A stretch of DNA of 64,000 nucleotides from Rhizobium sp. BT03 (GTDB taxonomy: Bacteria; Pseudomonadota; Alphaproteobacteria; Rhizobiales; Rhizobiaceae). The DNA lies in the NCBI RefSeq assembly GCF_030053155.1, contig NZ_CP125640.1:806001-870000 (forward strand), written 5' to 3'. This document shows, one piece after another, positions 54,362 through 63,947 of the stretch; positions within the stretch are counted from its first letter, which is position 1, and every line of letters starts with the position of its first letter. Under the pieces are notes generated by a model. That model was not told the origin of the DNA. It was given only the letters and a program-made list of their open reading frames with translations, and did not search any database. The position numbers and the translations under genes were made by a program.

Positions 54362-55477
54362 TCACGCGATCCGCATCTGGCTGTCTGGATCGAAGAACAC
54401 GGCCTTGTCGAGATTGAAGGCAAGGCGGGTGGTCTGGCCTGGAGCGATGCCGGCATCGGCGCGCAGGCGGGCGACGACGGATTTGCCGCCGAGCTTGGTG
54501 ACGGCGAAGGTGTCGGAGCCGGCCGGTTCGACCACCTCGATCAGGCAATCGTCCTCGGTCAGCGAACGCGCCTTGCGGTCGGCGCCATCAGGATCGGTCA
54601 GCGCCTCCGGGCGGATGCCGAAGATCACCTGCTTGCCGGCATAGGAGGAGAGGCCGTTGGCGCCTGAGGCGACCGGCAGTCTGAGCGGCGCGCCGTTCGG
54701 CCGTTCGAGCGCGACGGCAAGCCCACTGGTGCCGGTCTCGACGGTGGCGTTGAGCAGGTTCATCGCCGGCGATCCCATGAAGTCGGCGACGAAGAGATTG
54801 GCCGGGCTGTTATAGATCTCGGCCGGCGTGCCGAACTGCTGCAGCACCCCGTCCTTCAGCACCGCGATCTTGGTCGCCAGCGTCATCGCCTCGATCTGGT
54901 CATGGGTGACATAGACGAAGGTGGTGCCCATGCGCTGATGCAGCCGCTTGATCTCGGTGCGCATGTCGACGCGCAGCTTGGCGTCGAGATTGGAAAGCGG
55001 CTCGTCGAACAGGAAGACCTGCGGATTGCGCACCAAAGCCCGGCCCATGGCGACGCGCTGGCGCTGGCCGCCGGACAACTGGCTCGGCTTGCGGTCGAGC
55101 AGATGGCCGATCTGCAGCATGTCGGAGACCTGCTTGATCGCCTTGGCCCGCTCCTCCTTCGGCACGCCGCGGATCTCCATGCCGAAGGCGATATTGCCCG
55201 CCACCGTCATATTCGGATAGAGCGCATAGGACTGGAACACCATGGCGATATCGCGCTTGGACGGATGCAGGCCGTTGATGGCGCGCCCGTCGATCCTGAT
55301 ATCGCCTGACGTGATCGTCTCCAGCCCGGCAATGGTGTTGAGCAGGGTTGACTTGCCGCAGCCGGAGGGGCCGACCAGCACGAGAAAGCCGCCCTTTTCC
55401 AGTTCGAGGTCGATGCCCTTGAGAATGTCGACGGCGCCGAAGCGCTTTCTGAGACCGGAGATTTCCAGGAAGGCCAT
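54362..55477 (-). CDS. CUT1 sugar ABC transporter ATP-binding protein
   Basis: 371 residues, MalK/UgpC type. Walker A GPSGCGKST, Q-loop MVFQSYALYPNMTV, signature LSGGQRQRVAMGRALVRNPQ, Walker B VFLFDEPLSNLDAKLR, and H-loop VYVTHDQIEAMTL. The C-terminal ~130 residues are the TOBE/OB regulatory part (IFGIRPEALTDPDG). It powers import of the operon's substrate. Three bases after the permease gene. Confidence 0.94.
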   Translation of the reverse strand: MAFLEISGLRKRFGAVDILKGIDLELEKGGFLVLVGPSGCGKSTLLNTIAGLETITSGDIRIDGRAINGLHPSKRDIAMVFQSYALYPNMTVAGNIAFGMEIRGVPKEERAKAIKQVSDMLQIGHLLDRKPSQLSGGQRQRVAMGRALVRNPQVFLFDEPLSNLDAKLRVDMRTEIKRLHQRMGTTFVYVTHDQIEAMTLATKIAVLKDGVLQQFGTPAEIYNSPANLFVADFMGSPAMNLLNATVETGTSGLAVALERPNGAPLRLPVASGANGLSSYAGKQVIFGIRPEALTDPDGADRKARSLTEDDCLIEVVEPAGSDTFAVTKLGGKSVVARLRADAGIAPGQTTRLAFNLDKAVFFDPDSQMRIA

Positions 55478-55480
55478 GAC

Positions 55481-56419
55481 TTACCCTTTGACTGCGCCCG
55501 CCATCAGACCGCGCACGAAGTAGCGGCCGGCGAGGATATAGACGATGAGCGTCGGAACGGCCGCGATCATCGCCGCCGCCATGTTGACATTGTATTCGAC
55601 CACCCCGGTCGAGGTGTTGACGACATTGTTGAGCGCCACCGTCATCGGCATGGAGTCACCGGTGCCGGCATAGGCCGAGGCAAACAGGAAGTCGTTCCAG
55701 ATATTGGTGAACTGGTAGATCACCGTGACGACGATGATCGGCAGCGAATTCGGCAGCATGATGCGGCGGAAGATCTGGAAGAAGCTGGCGCCGTCGACCT
55801 GGGCGGCCCTCACCAGCTCGGTCGGAAAGGCCTCGTAGAAATTGCGGAAGAACAGCGTGGTGAAGCCCAAGCCATAGACGACATGGACGAAGACCAGGTT
55901 GACGGTCGAATTGCCGAAGCCGAAGTTCCAGCCGGTGGCGTTCTGCAGCGTCACCCCGAAGCGGCCGAGCGAGCCGAGGATGGTCGCCATCGGCAGAAGC
56001 ACCGACTGGAACGGGATGAAGCAGGCAAACAGCATCAGCCCGAACACCAGCGTATGGCCGGGGAAGCGCCATTTGGTCAGGATATAACCGTTCAGCGCCC
56101 CCATGATGGTGGAGATGGCCACCGCCGGCACCACCATCTTGATCGAGTTCCAGAAGTAGCCCTTGATGCCGGCGCAGGTCAGCCCGACACAGGTCTCGCC
56201 CCAGGCCTTGATCCAGGGATCGAAGGTCGGCGCCTCAGGCAGCGCCAGCATGTTGCCGCCCTGGATCTCGTCCATCGTCTTGAACGAGGTCACGAGCATG
56301 ACGAAGAGCGGCATCAGGTAGAGGATGGCGAAGATCACCAGCAGGCCGTAGATGACCAGCCGGCCGAGAAAGCGGGTGTTGTTGCCGGAAGCGGCCGAAG
56401 AGGAAGCCGAGATGCTCAT
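55481..56419 (-). CDS. CUT1 ABC transporter permease (MalG-type)
   Basis: 312 residues with six membrane helices. The EAA motif contacting the ATPase is EAFPTELVRAAQVDGASFFQIFRRIMLP. The first loop is short and the C-terminus ends in MAGAVKG, as in MalG-like subunits. Partner of the permease at 56416-57369, with which it overlaps by four bases. Confidence 0.92.
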   Translation of the reverse strand: MSISASSSAASGNNTRFLGRLVIYGLLVIFAILYLMPLFVMLVTSFKTMDEIQGGNMLALPEAPTFDPWIKAWGETCVGLTCAGIKGYFWNSIKMVVPAVAISTIMGALNGYILTKWRFPGHTLVFGLMLFACFIPFQSVLLPMATILGSLGRFGVTLQNATGWNFGFGNSTVNLVFVHVVYGLGFTTLFFRNFYEAFPTELVRAAQVDGASFFQIFRRIMLPNSLPIIVVTVIYQFTNIWNDFLFASAYAGTGDSMPMTVALNNVVNTSTGVVEYNVNMAAAMIAAVPTLIVYILAGRYFVRGLMAGAVKG

Positions 56420-57369
56420 CGCGCCTTCTCCTTCAGTTCGGAATAGAGATAGGGCACGATGATCGCCGAGATGGTCATCAGCATGATGATGGCGCTGGCC
56501 GAGCCGACGGCCATCTCGTTGCGCTTGAAGGTGTATTCATACATGAAGTTGGACGGCAGCCAGGCCGAGCCGCCCGGCCCGCCCGAGGTCAGCGCCACGA
56601 CAAGGTCGTAGGACTTGATCGCCATATGGGCGAGCACGATGAAGGCGGAGAGAAAGATCGGCCGCAAGAGCGGAATGACGATGCGGCGATAAAGCTGGAA
56701 GGGCGAAGCGCCGTCGATCTGCGCCGCCTTCATGATCTCGCCGTCGATGCCGCGAAGGCCTGCCAGGAACATCGCCATGACGAAGCCCGACGCCTGCCAG
56801 ACACCGGCAATGACGACGGTGTAGATGACGAAGTCCTTGTTCTTGATCCAGTCGAAGTGGAAGCTCGTCCAGCCGAAGTGGTGCAGCGTCTGTTCGAGCC
56901 CGAGGCCGGGATCGAGGAACCATTTCCACGCAACGCCTGTCACGATGAAGGAGAGCGCCATCGGATAGAGGAAGATCGGCCTGAGCAACCCCTCGCCGCG
57001 GATCTTCTGGTCGAGCAGGATGGCCAGCAGCAGGCCGAGCGCCAGGCAGATGCCGACATAGAGAAAGCCGAAGATCGCCATGTTGGTGATCGAGGTGTAC
57101 CAGGAGGACGGCGGGTCGCTCTCGAAGGTCCAGCGCCACAGCCGCTGATAGGCGCGTGGCCCCGTCAGCGCATAAGACGGAAAGGTCTTGGAATTGGTGA
57201 ACGACAGATAGGCCGTCCAGACGATGAAGCCGTAGACGAAGATGAGGGTGATGACGAAGCTCGGCGCCAGCACGATCTTCGGCAGCGCATCCTGCAGCCG
57301 GCCCCTGAGCGAGATCGGCGTCGCTTGGCCGGGGGTCAGAACCGGATCGGTTGTGGCAACTGTGCTCAT
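56416..57369 (-). CDS. CUT1 ABC transporter permease (MalF-type)
   Basis: 317 residues with six membrane helices and an EAA motif (GIDGEIMKAAQIDGASPFQLYRRIVIP). The larger periplasmic loop after helix 1 marks it as the MalF-type subunit. GGGAGAGG precedes the ATG at 57369. It is separated from the binding-protein gene upstream by 101 bp containing a strong stem-loop. Confidence 0.92.
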   Translation of the reverse strand: MSTVATTDPVLTPGQATPISLRGRLQDALPKIVLAPSFVITLIFVYGFIVWTAYLSFTNSKTFPSYALTGPRAYQRLWRWTFESDPPSSWYTSITNMAIFGFLYVGICLALGLLLAILLDQKIRGEGLLRPIFLYPMALSFIVTGVAWKWFLDPGLGLEQTLHHFGWTSFHFDWIKNKDFVIYTVVIAGVWQASGFVMAMFLAGLRGIDGEIMKAAQIDGASPFQLYRRIVIPLLRPIFLSAFIVLAHMAIKSYDLVVALTSGGPGGSAWLPSNFMYEYTFKRNEMAVGSASAIIMLMTISAIIVPYLYSELKEKAR

Positions 57370-57425
57370 GGATATCCTCTCCCTTCCCGCAGGATCGCTC
57401 GGCATTTATCGCTGCGGAGCCTGAA

Positions 57426-57452
57426 GCTTCCCCGCGAGACAAGCGGGGAAGC
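57426..57452 (-). other. Intercistronic stem-loop after the binding-protein gene
   Basis: GCTTCCCCGC (57426-57435) and GCGGGGAAGC (57443-57452) form a perfect 10-bp stem with a 7-nt loop. There is no T-run on the minus strand. It sits where many sugar ABC operons place a structure that leaves more binding-protein mRNA than permease mRNA. Confidence 0.7.
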
Positions 57453-57470
57453 ATTTGTCATCGACGACCC

Positions 57471-58733
57471 TTAGCGGGCGTCGTCGATTGCCTGGACGAG
57501 CTGCTTGACGGCTTCGTCGGAGCTCTTGATCTGGCCGTGGACGAACTTCGAGACGACGTCCTTATAGGCATTGGCGATGGCCGGCGGGGCGCCATAGCCC
57601 TGCGCCAGCGAGCCGAACAGCGTGCCGCCCTCGTTGGCCGCCTTCAGGTCGGCTATGCCCTTCTTGCCGCAGGCGTCGAAGTCGGTGTCGGGAACGTCGG
57701 TGCGGGCCGGCACCGACCCCTTGACGACGTTGAAGGCCGACTGGAAGCTCTTCGACAGCGTCGCCGTTGCGAGAGCGACCTGCGCCGCCTTGCGGTCGTC
57801 GGGGACGTTGAACATGCCGAACATGTCGGAGTTGTAGATGACGCTGCCGTCGGTGCCGGGGAAGCGGTAGCACAGGAAGTCGGTGTCCGGCGTCTTCTTG
57901 GCGGCGACGAATTCGCCCTTGGCCCAGTCGCCCATCACCTGCACCAGCGCATCACCCTTGATGACCATGGCGGTCGCGAGATTCCAGTCGCGGCCGGAGA
58001 AGTTCGGATCGACGTATTGGACGATCTTCGCCAGATTGTCGAAGGACGTCTTCATCGTGTCCGACTTCAGCGCCTCTTCATCCAGATCGTTGAAGGCCTT
58101 CTTGTAGAATTCCGGGCCGCCGGTCGACAGCACGATGGAATCGAACATCGTCGCTTCCTGCCAGTTCTGGCCGCCGAGCGCCAAGGGGATGACGCCGGCA
58201 GCCTTGGCCTTGTCGAGCAGGGCGATCAGGTCGTCGAAGCTCTTCGGCTCAGTGCCGCCGATCTTGTCCATCACCGCCTTGTTGATCCACAGCCAGTTGA
58301 CCGAGTGGACGTTGACGGGGGCTGCGACCCACTTGCCGTCATAGACGGAGAACTTCTGCAGTGCGGCCGGCACCGACTTGTCCCAGCCTTCCTTCTTGGC
58401 CGTCTCGGTCAGGTCGCCCATGACGCCGGCCTGGGCATAATCCAGCACGGTATAACCCAGCATCTGCGAGGCCGTCGGATAAGTGCCCGCCGCCACCATC
58501 GCCTTCAGCGCCGTCATCGCCGCATCACCGCCGCCGCCGGCAACCGGAACGTCCTTCCAGGCAAAACCTTCCTTCGACAGATCCTGCTTCAAAACGTTCA
58601 GCGCCGCCGCCTCACCGCCTGACGTCCACCAGTGCAGCATCTGCACTTCCTTAACGTCGGCGGCGCGGGCAGAGACATGCGCGCCGGCCAGAGCCAATGC
58701 GATCACGGCAGTCGTGGTCAAAAACCTATTCAT
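57471..58733 (-). CDS. Sugar ABC transporter substrate-binding protein
   Basis: 420 residues, family 1 extracellular solute-binding protein with a signal peptide ([26 protein letters not shown]). [21 protein letters not shown] and the ADFNVPSWLWINK-like segment ([20 protein letters not shown]) resemble the glucose/mannose-type binding proteins (GtsA-like). Tryptophans in HWW and WLW are typical of sugar stacking. Flanked by stem-loops on both sides. Substrate not certain. Confidence 0.92.
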   Translation of the reverse strand: MNRFLTTTAVIALALAGAHVSARAADVKEVQMLHWWTSGGEAAALNVLKQDLSKEGFAWKDVPVAGGGGDAAMTALKAMVAAGTYPTASQMLGYTVLDYAQAGVMGDLTETAKKEGWDKSVPAALQKFSVYDGKWVAAPVNVHSVNWLWINKAVMDKIGGTEPKSFDDLIALLDKAKAAGVIPLALGGQNWQEATMFDSIVLSTGGPEFYKKAFNDLDEEALKSDTMKTSFDNLAKIVQYVDPNFSGRDWNLATAMVIKGDALVQVMGDWAKGEFVAAKKTPDTDFLCYRFPGTDGSVIYNSDMFGMFNVPDDRKAAQVALATATLSKSFQSAFNVVKGSVPARTDVPDTDFDACGKKGIADLKAANEGGTLFGSLAQGYGAPPAIANAYKDVVSKFVHGQIKSSDEAVKQLVQAIDDAR

Positions 58734-58762
58734 CGAAGAACCTCCCAGTTCCTTCTTTGGAA

Positions 58763-58784
58763 GATGCGGGACCATTCCCGCATC
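58763..58784 (-). other. Stem-loop between aldehyde dehydrogenase and binding-protein genes
   Basis: GATGCGGGA (58763-58771) and TCCCGCATC (58776-58784) form a perfect 9-bp stem with a 4-nt loop in the 87-bp gap. No T-run follows on the minus strand. It may be a processing site or a partial terminator. Confidence 0.65.
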
Positions 58785-58820
58785 GATCACCCGCCCTCCC
58801 CGGGCGTAGTTCCTTGCCAG

Positions 58821-60341
58821 CTAGGCCAGCTTTTCCGTCTGCGGCATCCACCAGCCGGTGCGCTTGCCGATATGCATGTTGAGCGTCTTGGTCTCCGTGT
58901 AGTCCTCGACCGCATGGCGGCCGAGTTCGCGGCCGAGGCCGCTCTGCTTGTAGCCGCCGAAGGGAAGCTCCGAGGCGCCGTCCATGAAGGTGTTCATCCA
59001 GACCGTGCCCGCCCGCACCGACCGGCCGATCGTCAGGCAGGTGTCGAAATCGCGGCTCCAGACACCGGCCGACAGGCCGTAATCGATGAAATTGGCGATG
59101 CTGACCGCTTCGGCAGTCGTCTCGAATGTCAGGACCGACAGAACAGGACCAAAGACTTCCTCACGCGCCACCGCCATATCGGGGGTGACCGCTTCGAGGA
59201 TCGTCGGCGCCATGAACTGCCCCATGCCGAGGTCGAGCGTCTCGCCGCCATGGGCGACGCGGGCGCCGCTGCTCCTGGCACCGGTGACATAGCCTGAGAT
59301 CTTCTCCAGATGCTGCGGCGTGATGATCGCGCCGACCTGCGTCGAGGGATCGAGGGGATCGCCGACCTTCACGCCCTTCGACAGCTCGGCAACCCGCCTG
59401 ACGACGTCTGAGGCGATCGACTTGTGAAGGATCAGCCGCGAGCCGGCGTTGCAGCACTCGCCGGCATTGAAATAGGCGCCGAAGACCGCGGCATCGATGA
59501 AGGCATCGAGGTCGGCATCGGGGAAGACGATCTGCGGGTTCTTGCCGCCGAGTTCCAGCGAGACCTTCTTCAGCGTCTGCGCCGCATTCGTCATCGTCAG
59601 TTTTCCGACACCGGTCGAGCCGGTGAAGGAGACCATGTCGACGTCTGGATGAGACGTCATGACCGCGCCGACCTCAGGTCCCGTGCCGGTGACAATATTG
59701 ACGACACCATCCGGAATGCCCGCCTGCTGCAGAATTTCGCCCAAGACGAGCGTCGATCCCGACGTCAGCTCGGAAGGCTTGACGACGGTCGTGCAGCCTG
59801 CTGCGAGCGCGAAGGGCAGCTTCTGGCCGACGATGAGGAACGGGAAATTCCAGGGCGTGATAATCGACACCACGCCGATCGCTTCGCGCAGGACGACGCC
59901 GAGCGTACCGGCGCCGAGCGTGTTGTAGCTTTCACCGTGGAGGTCGCGTGCGAGAGCCGCCGCATAACGCCAGATGTCGACCGAGCCGGCAATTTCGCCC
60001 CGTACCTGGGTGATGGGCTTGCCCGCCTCGATGGCATCGAGAAATGCCAGTTCCTCTGCACGTGCGGCGATCAGATCGGCAGCCTTGAGCAGGATGGCGG
60101 AGCGTTCGGACGCGGTCATGCGCGGCCACCGCCCCTCGTCGAAGGCCTTGCGTGCCGCAGCAATGGCGCGCTCGGCGTCGGTCCTGCTGCCGGCTGGGAA
60201 GCGGCTGACCACGACACCATGGCTCGGCGCGACGCGCTCGATCGGATCGGAGGCGCCGGCCTCCCATTTGCCGTCGATCAGCATCTTGAAATCACGCGCC
60301 TTGTGGTCGCTGAGCGCCGTGGGGTTGACGAGGACCGTCAT
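58821..60341 (-). CDS. NAD(P)-dependent aldehyde dehydrogenase
   Basis: 506 residues. The glutamate motif VSLELGGKNPQIVFPDADLD and the cysteine motif YFNAGECCNAGSRLI hold the two catalytic residues; the N-terminal region (ERVAPSHGVVVSRFPAGSRTDAERAIAAARKAF) and GVVSIITPWNFPF are typical. It oxidises an aldehyde made by the GMC or CoA steps. The ATG at 60341 overlaps the enoyl-CoA hydratase stop (TAATG); an ATG two codons earlier is also possible. Confidence 0.93.
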   Translation of the reverse strand: MTVLVNPTALSDHKARDFKMLIDGKWEAGASDPIERVAPSHGVVVSRFPAGSRTDAERAIAAARKAFDEGRWPRMTASERSAILLKAADLIAARAEELAFLDAIEAGKPITQVRGEIAGSVDIWRYAAALARDLHGESYNTLGAGTLGVVLREAIGVVSIITPWNFPFLIVGQKLPFALAAGCTTVVKPSELTSGSTLVLGEILQQAGIPDGVVNIVTGTGPEVGAVMTSHPDVDMVSFTGSTGVGKLTMTNAAQTLKKVSLELGGKNPQIVFPDADLDAFIDAAVFGAYFNAGECCNAGSRLILHKSIASDVVRRVAELSKGVKVGDPLDPSTQVGAIITPQHLEKISGYVTGARSSGARVAHGGETLDLGMGQFMAPTILEAVTPDMAVAREEVFGPVLSVLTFETTAEAVSIANFIDYGLSAGVWSRDFDTCLTIGRSVRAGTVWMNTFMDGASELPFGGYKQSGLGRELGRHAVEDYTETKTLNMHIGKRTGWWMPQTEKLA

Positions 60342-61120
60342 TACCATTCTCCCTTGAACGTTGCCGGGCGCTTCTCGCTGAATGATGCGACGCCCTCTTT
60401 CAGATCGCCGGTCTTCGCGGCGAGGATAGAGCCCAGGGCTTCGACCGCGGTTCCGTTGTCTTCGCCATTCGCCGATGCGATCATCAACTTGGCGATCTCG
60501 ATGGCCGCCGGCCCTCTTGCCGCAATCCGCCCGGCATATTGCCTGGCGGCGGCGACCGAGTTTCCTGTCGGAACGACCGCGTCGACGATGCCCAGCAGGC
60601 AGGCTTCCTCGGCGCTGAAGATCTCGCCGCCGAGCGCCATACGGCGGACGGCCTGCGCGCCGAACCGACGCACGAGACGCTGGGTGCCGGACCAGCCCGG
60701 CACCATTCCAAGGCCGGTCTCCGGCAGGCCGATCTTGATGTGTTCTTCGGCGATGCGAATGTCGGCAACACCCGCCAGTTCCAGCCCGCCGCCAAGCGCG
60801 TGGCCGTTCAGCGCCGCGACCAGCGGCACCCGGAGCGTCGCCAGTCTTTCGAAGATGCGGTGACCGTGCCTTACCCAGGCATGGCCGAACTCCTGCGGCA
60901 GCATTCCGCCCCAGGCTTTGATATCACCCCCGGCGGAAAAACCCTTTCCTTCACCCGTCAGAATAGCGGCGCGCACATCCGCATTCGCCTCCACCGCGTC
61001 GGCAGCCTCCGCCAATGCCTTCAGCATGTCGAGATCCAGCGCGTTCAGCTTCTCCGGACGCGAGATCGTCAGCGTCGCAACATGCCCGTCGACATCAACT
61101 CTGACAGTTCCGCTAGCCAT
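60341..61120 (-). CDS. Enoyl-CoA hydratase/isomerase family protein
   Basis: 259 residues, crotonase fold. LTISRPEKLNALDLDML, ILTGEGKGFSAGGDIKAWGGM (oxyanion loop), NGHALGGGLELAGVADIRIAEEHIKIGLPETGLGMVPGWSGTQRLVR. The usual acidic residues are partly present (E of LELAG, E of PETGLG). It may hydrate or hydrolyse a short acyl-CoA. It overlaps the CoA-transferase upstream by eight bases and the aldehyde dehydrogenase by one. Confidence 0.9.
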   Translation of the reverse strand: MASGTVRVDVDGHVATLTISRPEKLNALDLDMLKALAEAADAVEANADVRAAILTGEGKGFSAGGDIKAWGGMLPQEFGHAWVRHGHRIFERLATLRVPLVAALNGHALGGGLELAGVADIRIAEEHIKIGLPETGLGMVPGWSGTQRLVRRFGAQAVRRMALGGEIFSAEEACLLGIVDAVVPTGNSVAAARQYAGRIAARGPAAIEIAKLMIASANGEDNGTAVEALGSILAAKTGDLKEGVASFSEKRPATFKGEW

Positions 61121-62732
61121 GGAACGTACCCTCCAGCACCCGCGCCTTCTTGATCGGGAGCGACAGGCCGATGCCGGCCTCGCCGAAAAGTGCCGCATCC
61201 ATGACCTTCAGATCGGGTGCGACGATCAGCGGAAACTCGGACTGATCGAGAATCTGGGACTGCAGATCGACGCCAGGCGCAATCTCGGTGAGGACGATGC
61301 CATCGGAGGTCAGCTTCATCACGCACCGCTCGGTGACATAGATGATATCCTGCTCCTGTTCGATCGCCCGCCTGCCGCTGAAGGTGACGTGTTCGACCTC
61401 GTTGACGAGCTTCTTCAGCTTGCCTTCTTTTTCGATGACCAGAGCCCCGTCGGCGATCGAAAGCTTCGCCCCGGCGTTGAACATGCCTGAAAAAACAATC
61501 TTCTTTGCCCGCGCCGTGATGTCGACGAAGCCGCCGGCGCCGGCCGTCACATGCGGGCGGAAGGAGAGTTTGGAGACGTTGACCGACCCGTCCTTGCCGA
61601 TCTCGAGGAAGGAGAGCAGCGACGCATCGAAGCCAGCGCCCTGAAAGTAAGTGAACTGATAGGGGGATGGCATATAGGCGTCGGCATTGGAGGCGCAGCC
61701 GAAGGCGAAATCGAGCAGCGGCACGCCGCCGACCGCGCCTTGCTCGATCACCCAGGTGACGGCGCCGTGGAGCCCCTCCTCCAGCAGAATGCGCGGTACA
61801 TTGGCCGAAATTCCGAAGCCGAGATTGACGCAGCTTCCCGCCTGCAGCTCCTGCGCGACACGGCGCGCGATCACCTTCTGAACATTGAACTCCGGAACGT
61901 GGAAGCTGTCGAGCGGGCGGAAGATCTCACCCGAAATCGCCGGATCATACCCAGTCTGCGTTGTCTGCTTCTGATCGGGATCGACGACGATATAGTCGAC
62001 CAGCATTCCCGGCACTCGGACGTCATGCGGCTTCAAAGAGCCTTCCTTGGTGATCCGCTTGACCTGGGCGATGACGATGCCGCCGTTGTTGCGGGCGGCG
62101 AGCGCCTGATCGAGACCGCCGAGATAGGCGCCCTCATGTTCGTATGTCAGGTTGCCGCGCTCATCAGCGGTGGTGGCGCGGATGATGGCGACCTGAGGGA
62201 CGATCGAGGGGAAGAACAGCCAGTCGTCGCCCTCGAAGCTGACGCGCTTGACCACCTGCTGCTCCGAAGCCAGCTCGTTCATCGCGCAGCCCTGCCGCCG
62301 GGGGTCGACGAATGTGTCGACGCCGATCTTGGTCAGCACGCCCGGCCGCTTGGCGGCGGCTTCGCGATGGATGTCGAACAGGATGCCAGAGGGAATGTTG
62401 TAGGCCGGGATCTCGTTGTTGGTGATCATCTGCCAGATCAGCGGCGGCTCGGACGATGACGGTCCCGACGGGTAGGAGCCGCCGATGATACGTTTCAGCA
62501 GGCCCTTCCTGGCAATATGGTCGATGCCCTTAATACCGCTCATGTCGCCGGCAGCGATCGGATGAAGGGTTGTCAAATCACGGGGATGGCCGGTCGCCTC
62601 GAAACGCTCGCCGATCGCCTTCAGCATGAGGTCCGGGCAACCGAGACCGCTCGAAGACGATACCGTCACGACGGCGCCATCCGGGATCAGCGCCGCCGCT
62701 TCGGCCGGGGTGAGATGCTTCTTCATGGGCAT
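61113..62732 (-). CDS. Acyl-CoA:carboxylate CoA-transferase (YdiF/Pct type)
   Basis: 539 residues, fused alpha and beta halves. N-terminal AEAAALIPDGAVVTVSSSSGLGCPDLMLKAIGERF; the second half has CVNLGFGISANVPRILLEEGL and TWVIEQGAVGG, where the Glu is at the position of the CoA-thioester-forming residue. It would activate a carboxylic acid with CoA from acetyl-CoA or similar. The ATG overlaps the lacI stop by one base (TAATG). Confidence 0.9.
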   Translation of the reverse strand: MPMKKHLTPAEAAALIPDGAVVTVSSSSGLGCPDLMLKAIGERFEATGHPRDLTTLHPIAAGDMSGIKGIDHIARKGLLKRIIGGSYPSGPSSSEPPLIWQMITNNEIPAYNIPSGILFDIHREAAAKRPGVLTKIGVDTFVDPRRQGCAMNELASEQQVVKRVSFEGDDWLFFPSIVPQVAIIRATTADERGNLTYEHEGAYLGGLDQALAARNNGGIVIAQVKRITKEGSLKPHDVRVPGMLVDYIVVDPDQKQTTQTGYDPAISGEIFRPLDSFHVPEFNVQKVIARRVAQELQAGSCVNLGFGISANVPRILLEEGLHGAVTWVIEQGAVGGVPLLDFAFGCASNADAYMPSPYQFTYFQGAGFDASLLSFLEIGKDGSVNVSKLSFRPHVTAGAGGFVDITARAKKIVFSGMFNAGAKLSIADGALVIEKEGKLKKLVNEVEHVTFSGRRAIEQEQDIIYVTERCVMKLTSDGIVLTEIAPGVDLQSQILDQSEFPLIVAPDLKVMDAALFGEAGIGLSLPIKKARVLEGTFHG

Positions 62733-63805
62733 TACTCAGCGTCCTGTTTTGATTTTACGCTCTTGCCGGTCTTCGACGGCGGGGCCCTGCCGGCGCCGCA
62801 GCTTTCGCGAACGACCAGCCGAACGGCCGTCGTCACCGTCTCCGCTTCGGCCTTGCCCGCATTGATCTGCTTGAGCAGCATCTGCGCGCCGCGACGCCCG
62901 ATGCCCTGCGGGTCGACCGAGACCGTCGTCAGCGCCGGGACCGCTGCCTGGGCCTCGATGACATCGTCGAAGCCCACCACGGCGAAGTCGGCACCCGGCT
63001 CCAGCCGGCGCGCGCGCAACCCGTCGCAAACGCCGAACGCCACCGCATCGTTGAAGCAGACGGCCGCGGTCGGCCGGCGGCCGAGCGCAATCGCTTTTCC
63101 GATCGCCTCTACCCCGCCGGCCCGCGACGGAGCGGACGCGATGATGAGTTCTTCGTGATAGTCGAGCCCGGCTGCCTCAACGCCGCTTCGGTAGCCGGCA
63201 AGCCTGTCGTCGAAGACGGCGGTGTCCGGAAAGCCGCCGAGAAAAGCGATGCGCTTGTGACCGAGGCCCGCCAGATGCTTGACCGCGGACATCATGCCGG
63301 CCTGGTTGTCGGAAACGATCGACGAGACCTTGGCGCCGGGCAGGTTTCGAACGACGACCACGACCGGAATCCCAGCTGCAACGAGCGGCTTGAAATCCGC
63401 GGCATCGGTGGCGCGGGCCGGCGAGACGATGAGACCGGAAATGCCGTGCTCACGCATCGATGCGACAACCTCACGCTGCCGGTCGATGCTCTCGCCGGTG
63501 TTCGACAGGAACTGCACGAAGCCGGCCGACTGAACGACCATATCGACGCCGACCGCCAACTCCGCAAAGAAGCTGTTCGTCAGATCGTTGACGACAACTC
63601 CGACAATCTTCGATTTCGCACCGGCTTGGCGAAGATTGGCGGCGCCGCGATTATAGACATAGCCGAGTTCGCGCATCACGGCATTGACCTTGGAGCGCGT
63701 GCCCTCATTGACCAGAGAGGAGCCCTGCAGCACCAGCGACACCGTCGACTTGGAGACGCCGGCGGCCTTCGCGATATCAATGACGGTTACCCGCGCCTTT
63801 GTCAT
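62732..63805 (-). CDS. LacI-family repressor of the catabolic operon
   Basis: 357 residues. Helix-turn-helix and hinge (VTVIDIAKAAGVSKSTVSLVLQGSSLVNEGTRSKVNAVMRELGYVYNRGAANL), followed by a periplasmic-binding-protein-like ligand domain (IVGVVVNDLTNSFFAELAVGVD, FLGGFPDTAVFDDRLAGYRSG, AVVGFDDVIEAQAAVPALTTVSVDP). GGAGAGGGAA precedes the ATG at 63805. First gene of the operon, hence autoregulated. Two matching operators lie upstream. Confidence 0.94.
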   Translation of the reverse strand: MTKARVTVIDIAKAAGVSKSTVSLVLQGSSLVNEGTRSKVNAVMRELGYVYNRGAANLRQAGAKSKIVGVVVNDLTNSFFAELAVGVDMVVQSAGFVQFLSNTGESIDRQREVVASMREHGISGLIVSPARATDAADFKPLVAAGIPVVVVVRNLPGAKVSSIVSDNQAGMMSAVKHLAGLGHKRIAFLGGFPDTAVFDDRLAGYRSGVEAAGLDYHEELIIASAPSRAGGVEAIGKAIALGRRPTAAVCFNDAVAFGVCDGLRARRLEPGADFAVVGFDDVIEAQAAVPALTTVSVDPQGIGRRGAQMLLKQINAGKAEAETVTTAVRLVVRESCGAGRAPPSKTGKSVKSKQDAE

Positions 63806-63841
63806 TTCCCTCTCCGACAACGTCGATTTCTGGATCAATAT

Positions 63842-63855
63842 TTGGAACGTTCCAA
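63842..63855. promoter_or_regulatory. LacI-type operator 1
   Basis: TTGGAACGTTCCAA, a perfect 14-bp palindrome with the central CG typical of LacI/GalR operators, 37 bp before the repressor start. Confidence 0.75.
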
Positions 63856-63947
63856 TTATGTCAAGAGAGATTTGCATACCCGCCATTCAATCCCACATTT
63901 TCCGCGAGTTTCTCGGCGACCTACGCAGCAATGAAGCGCTTATAAAA

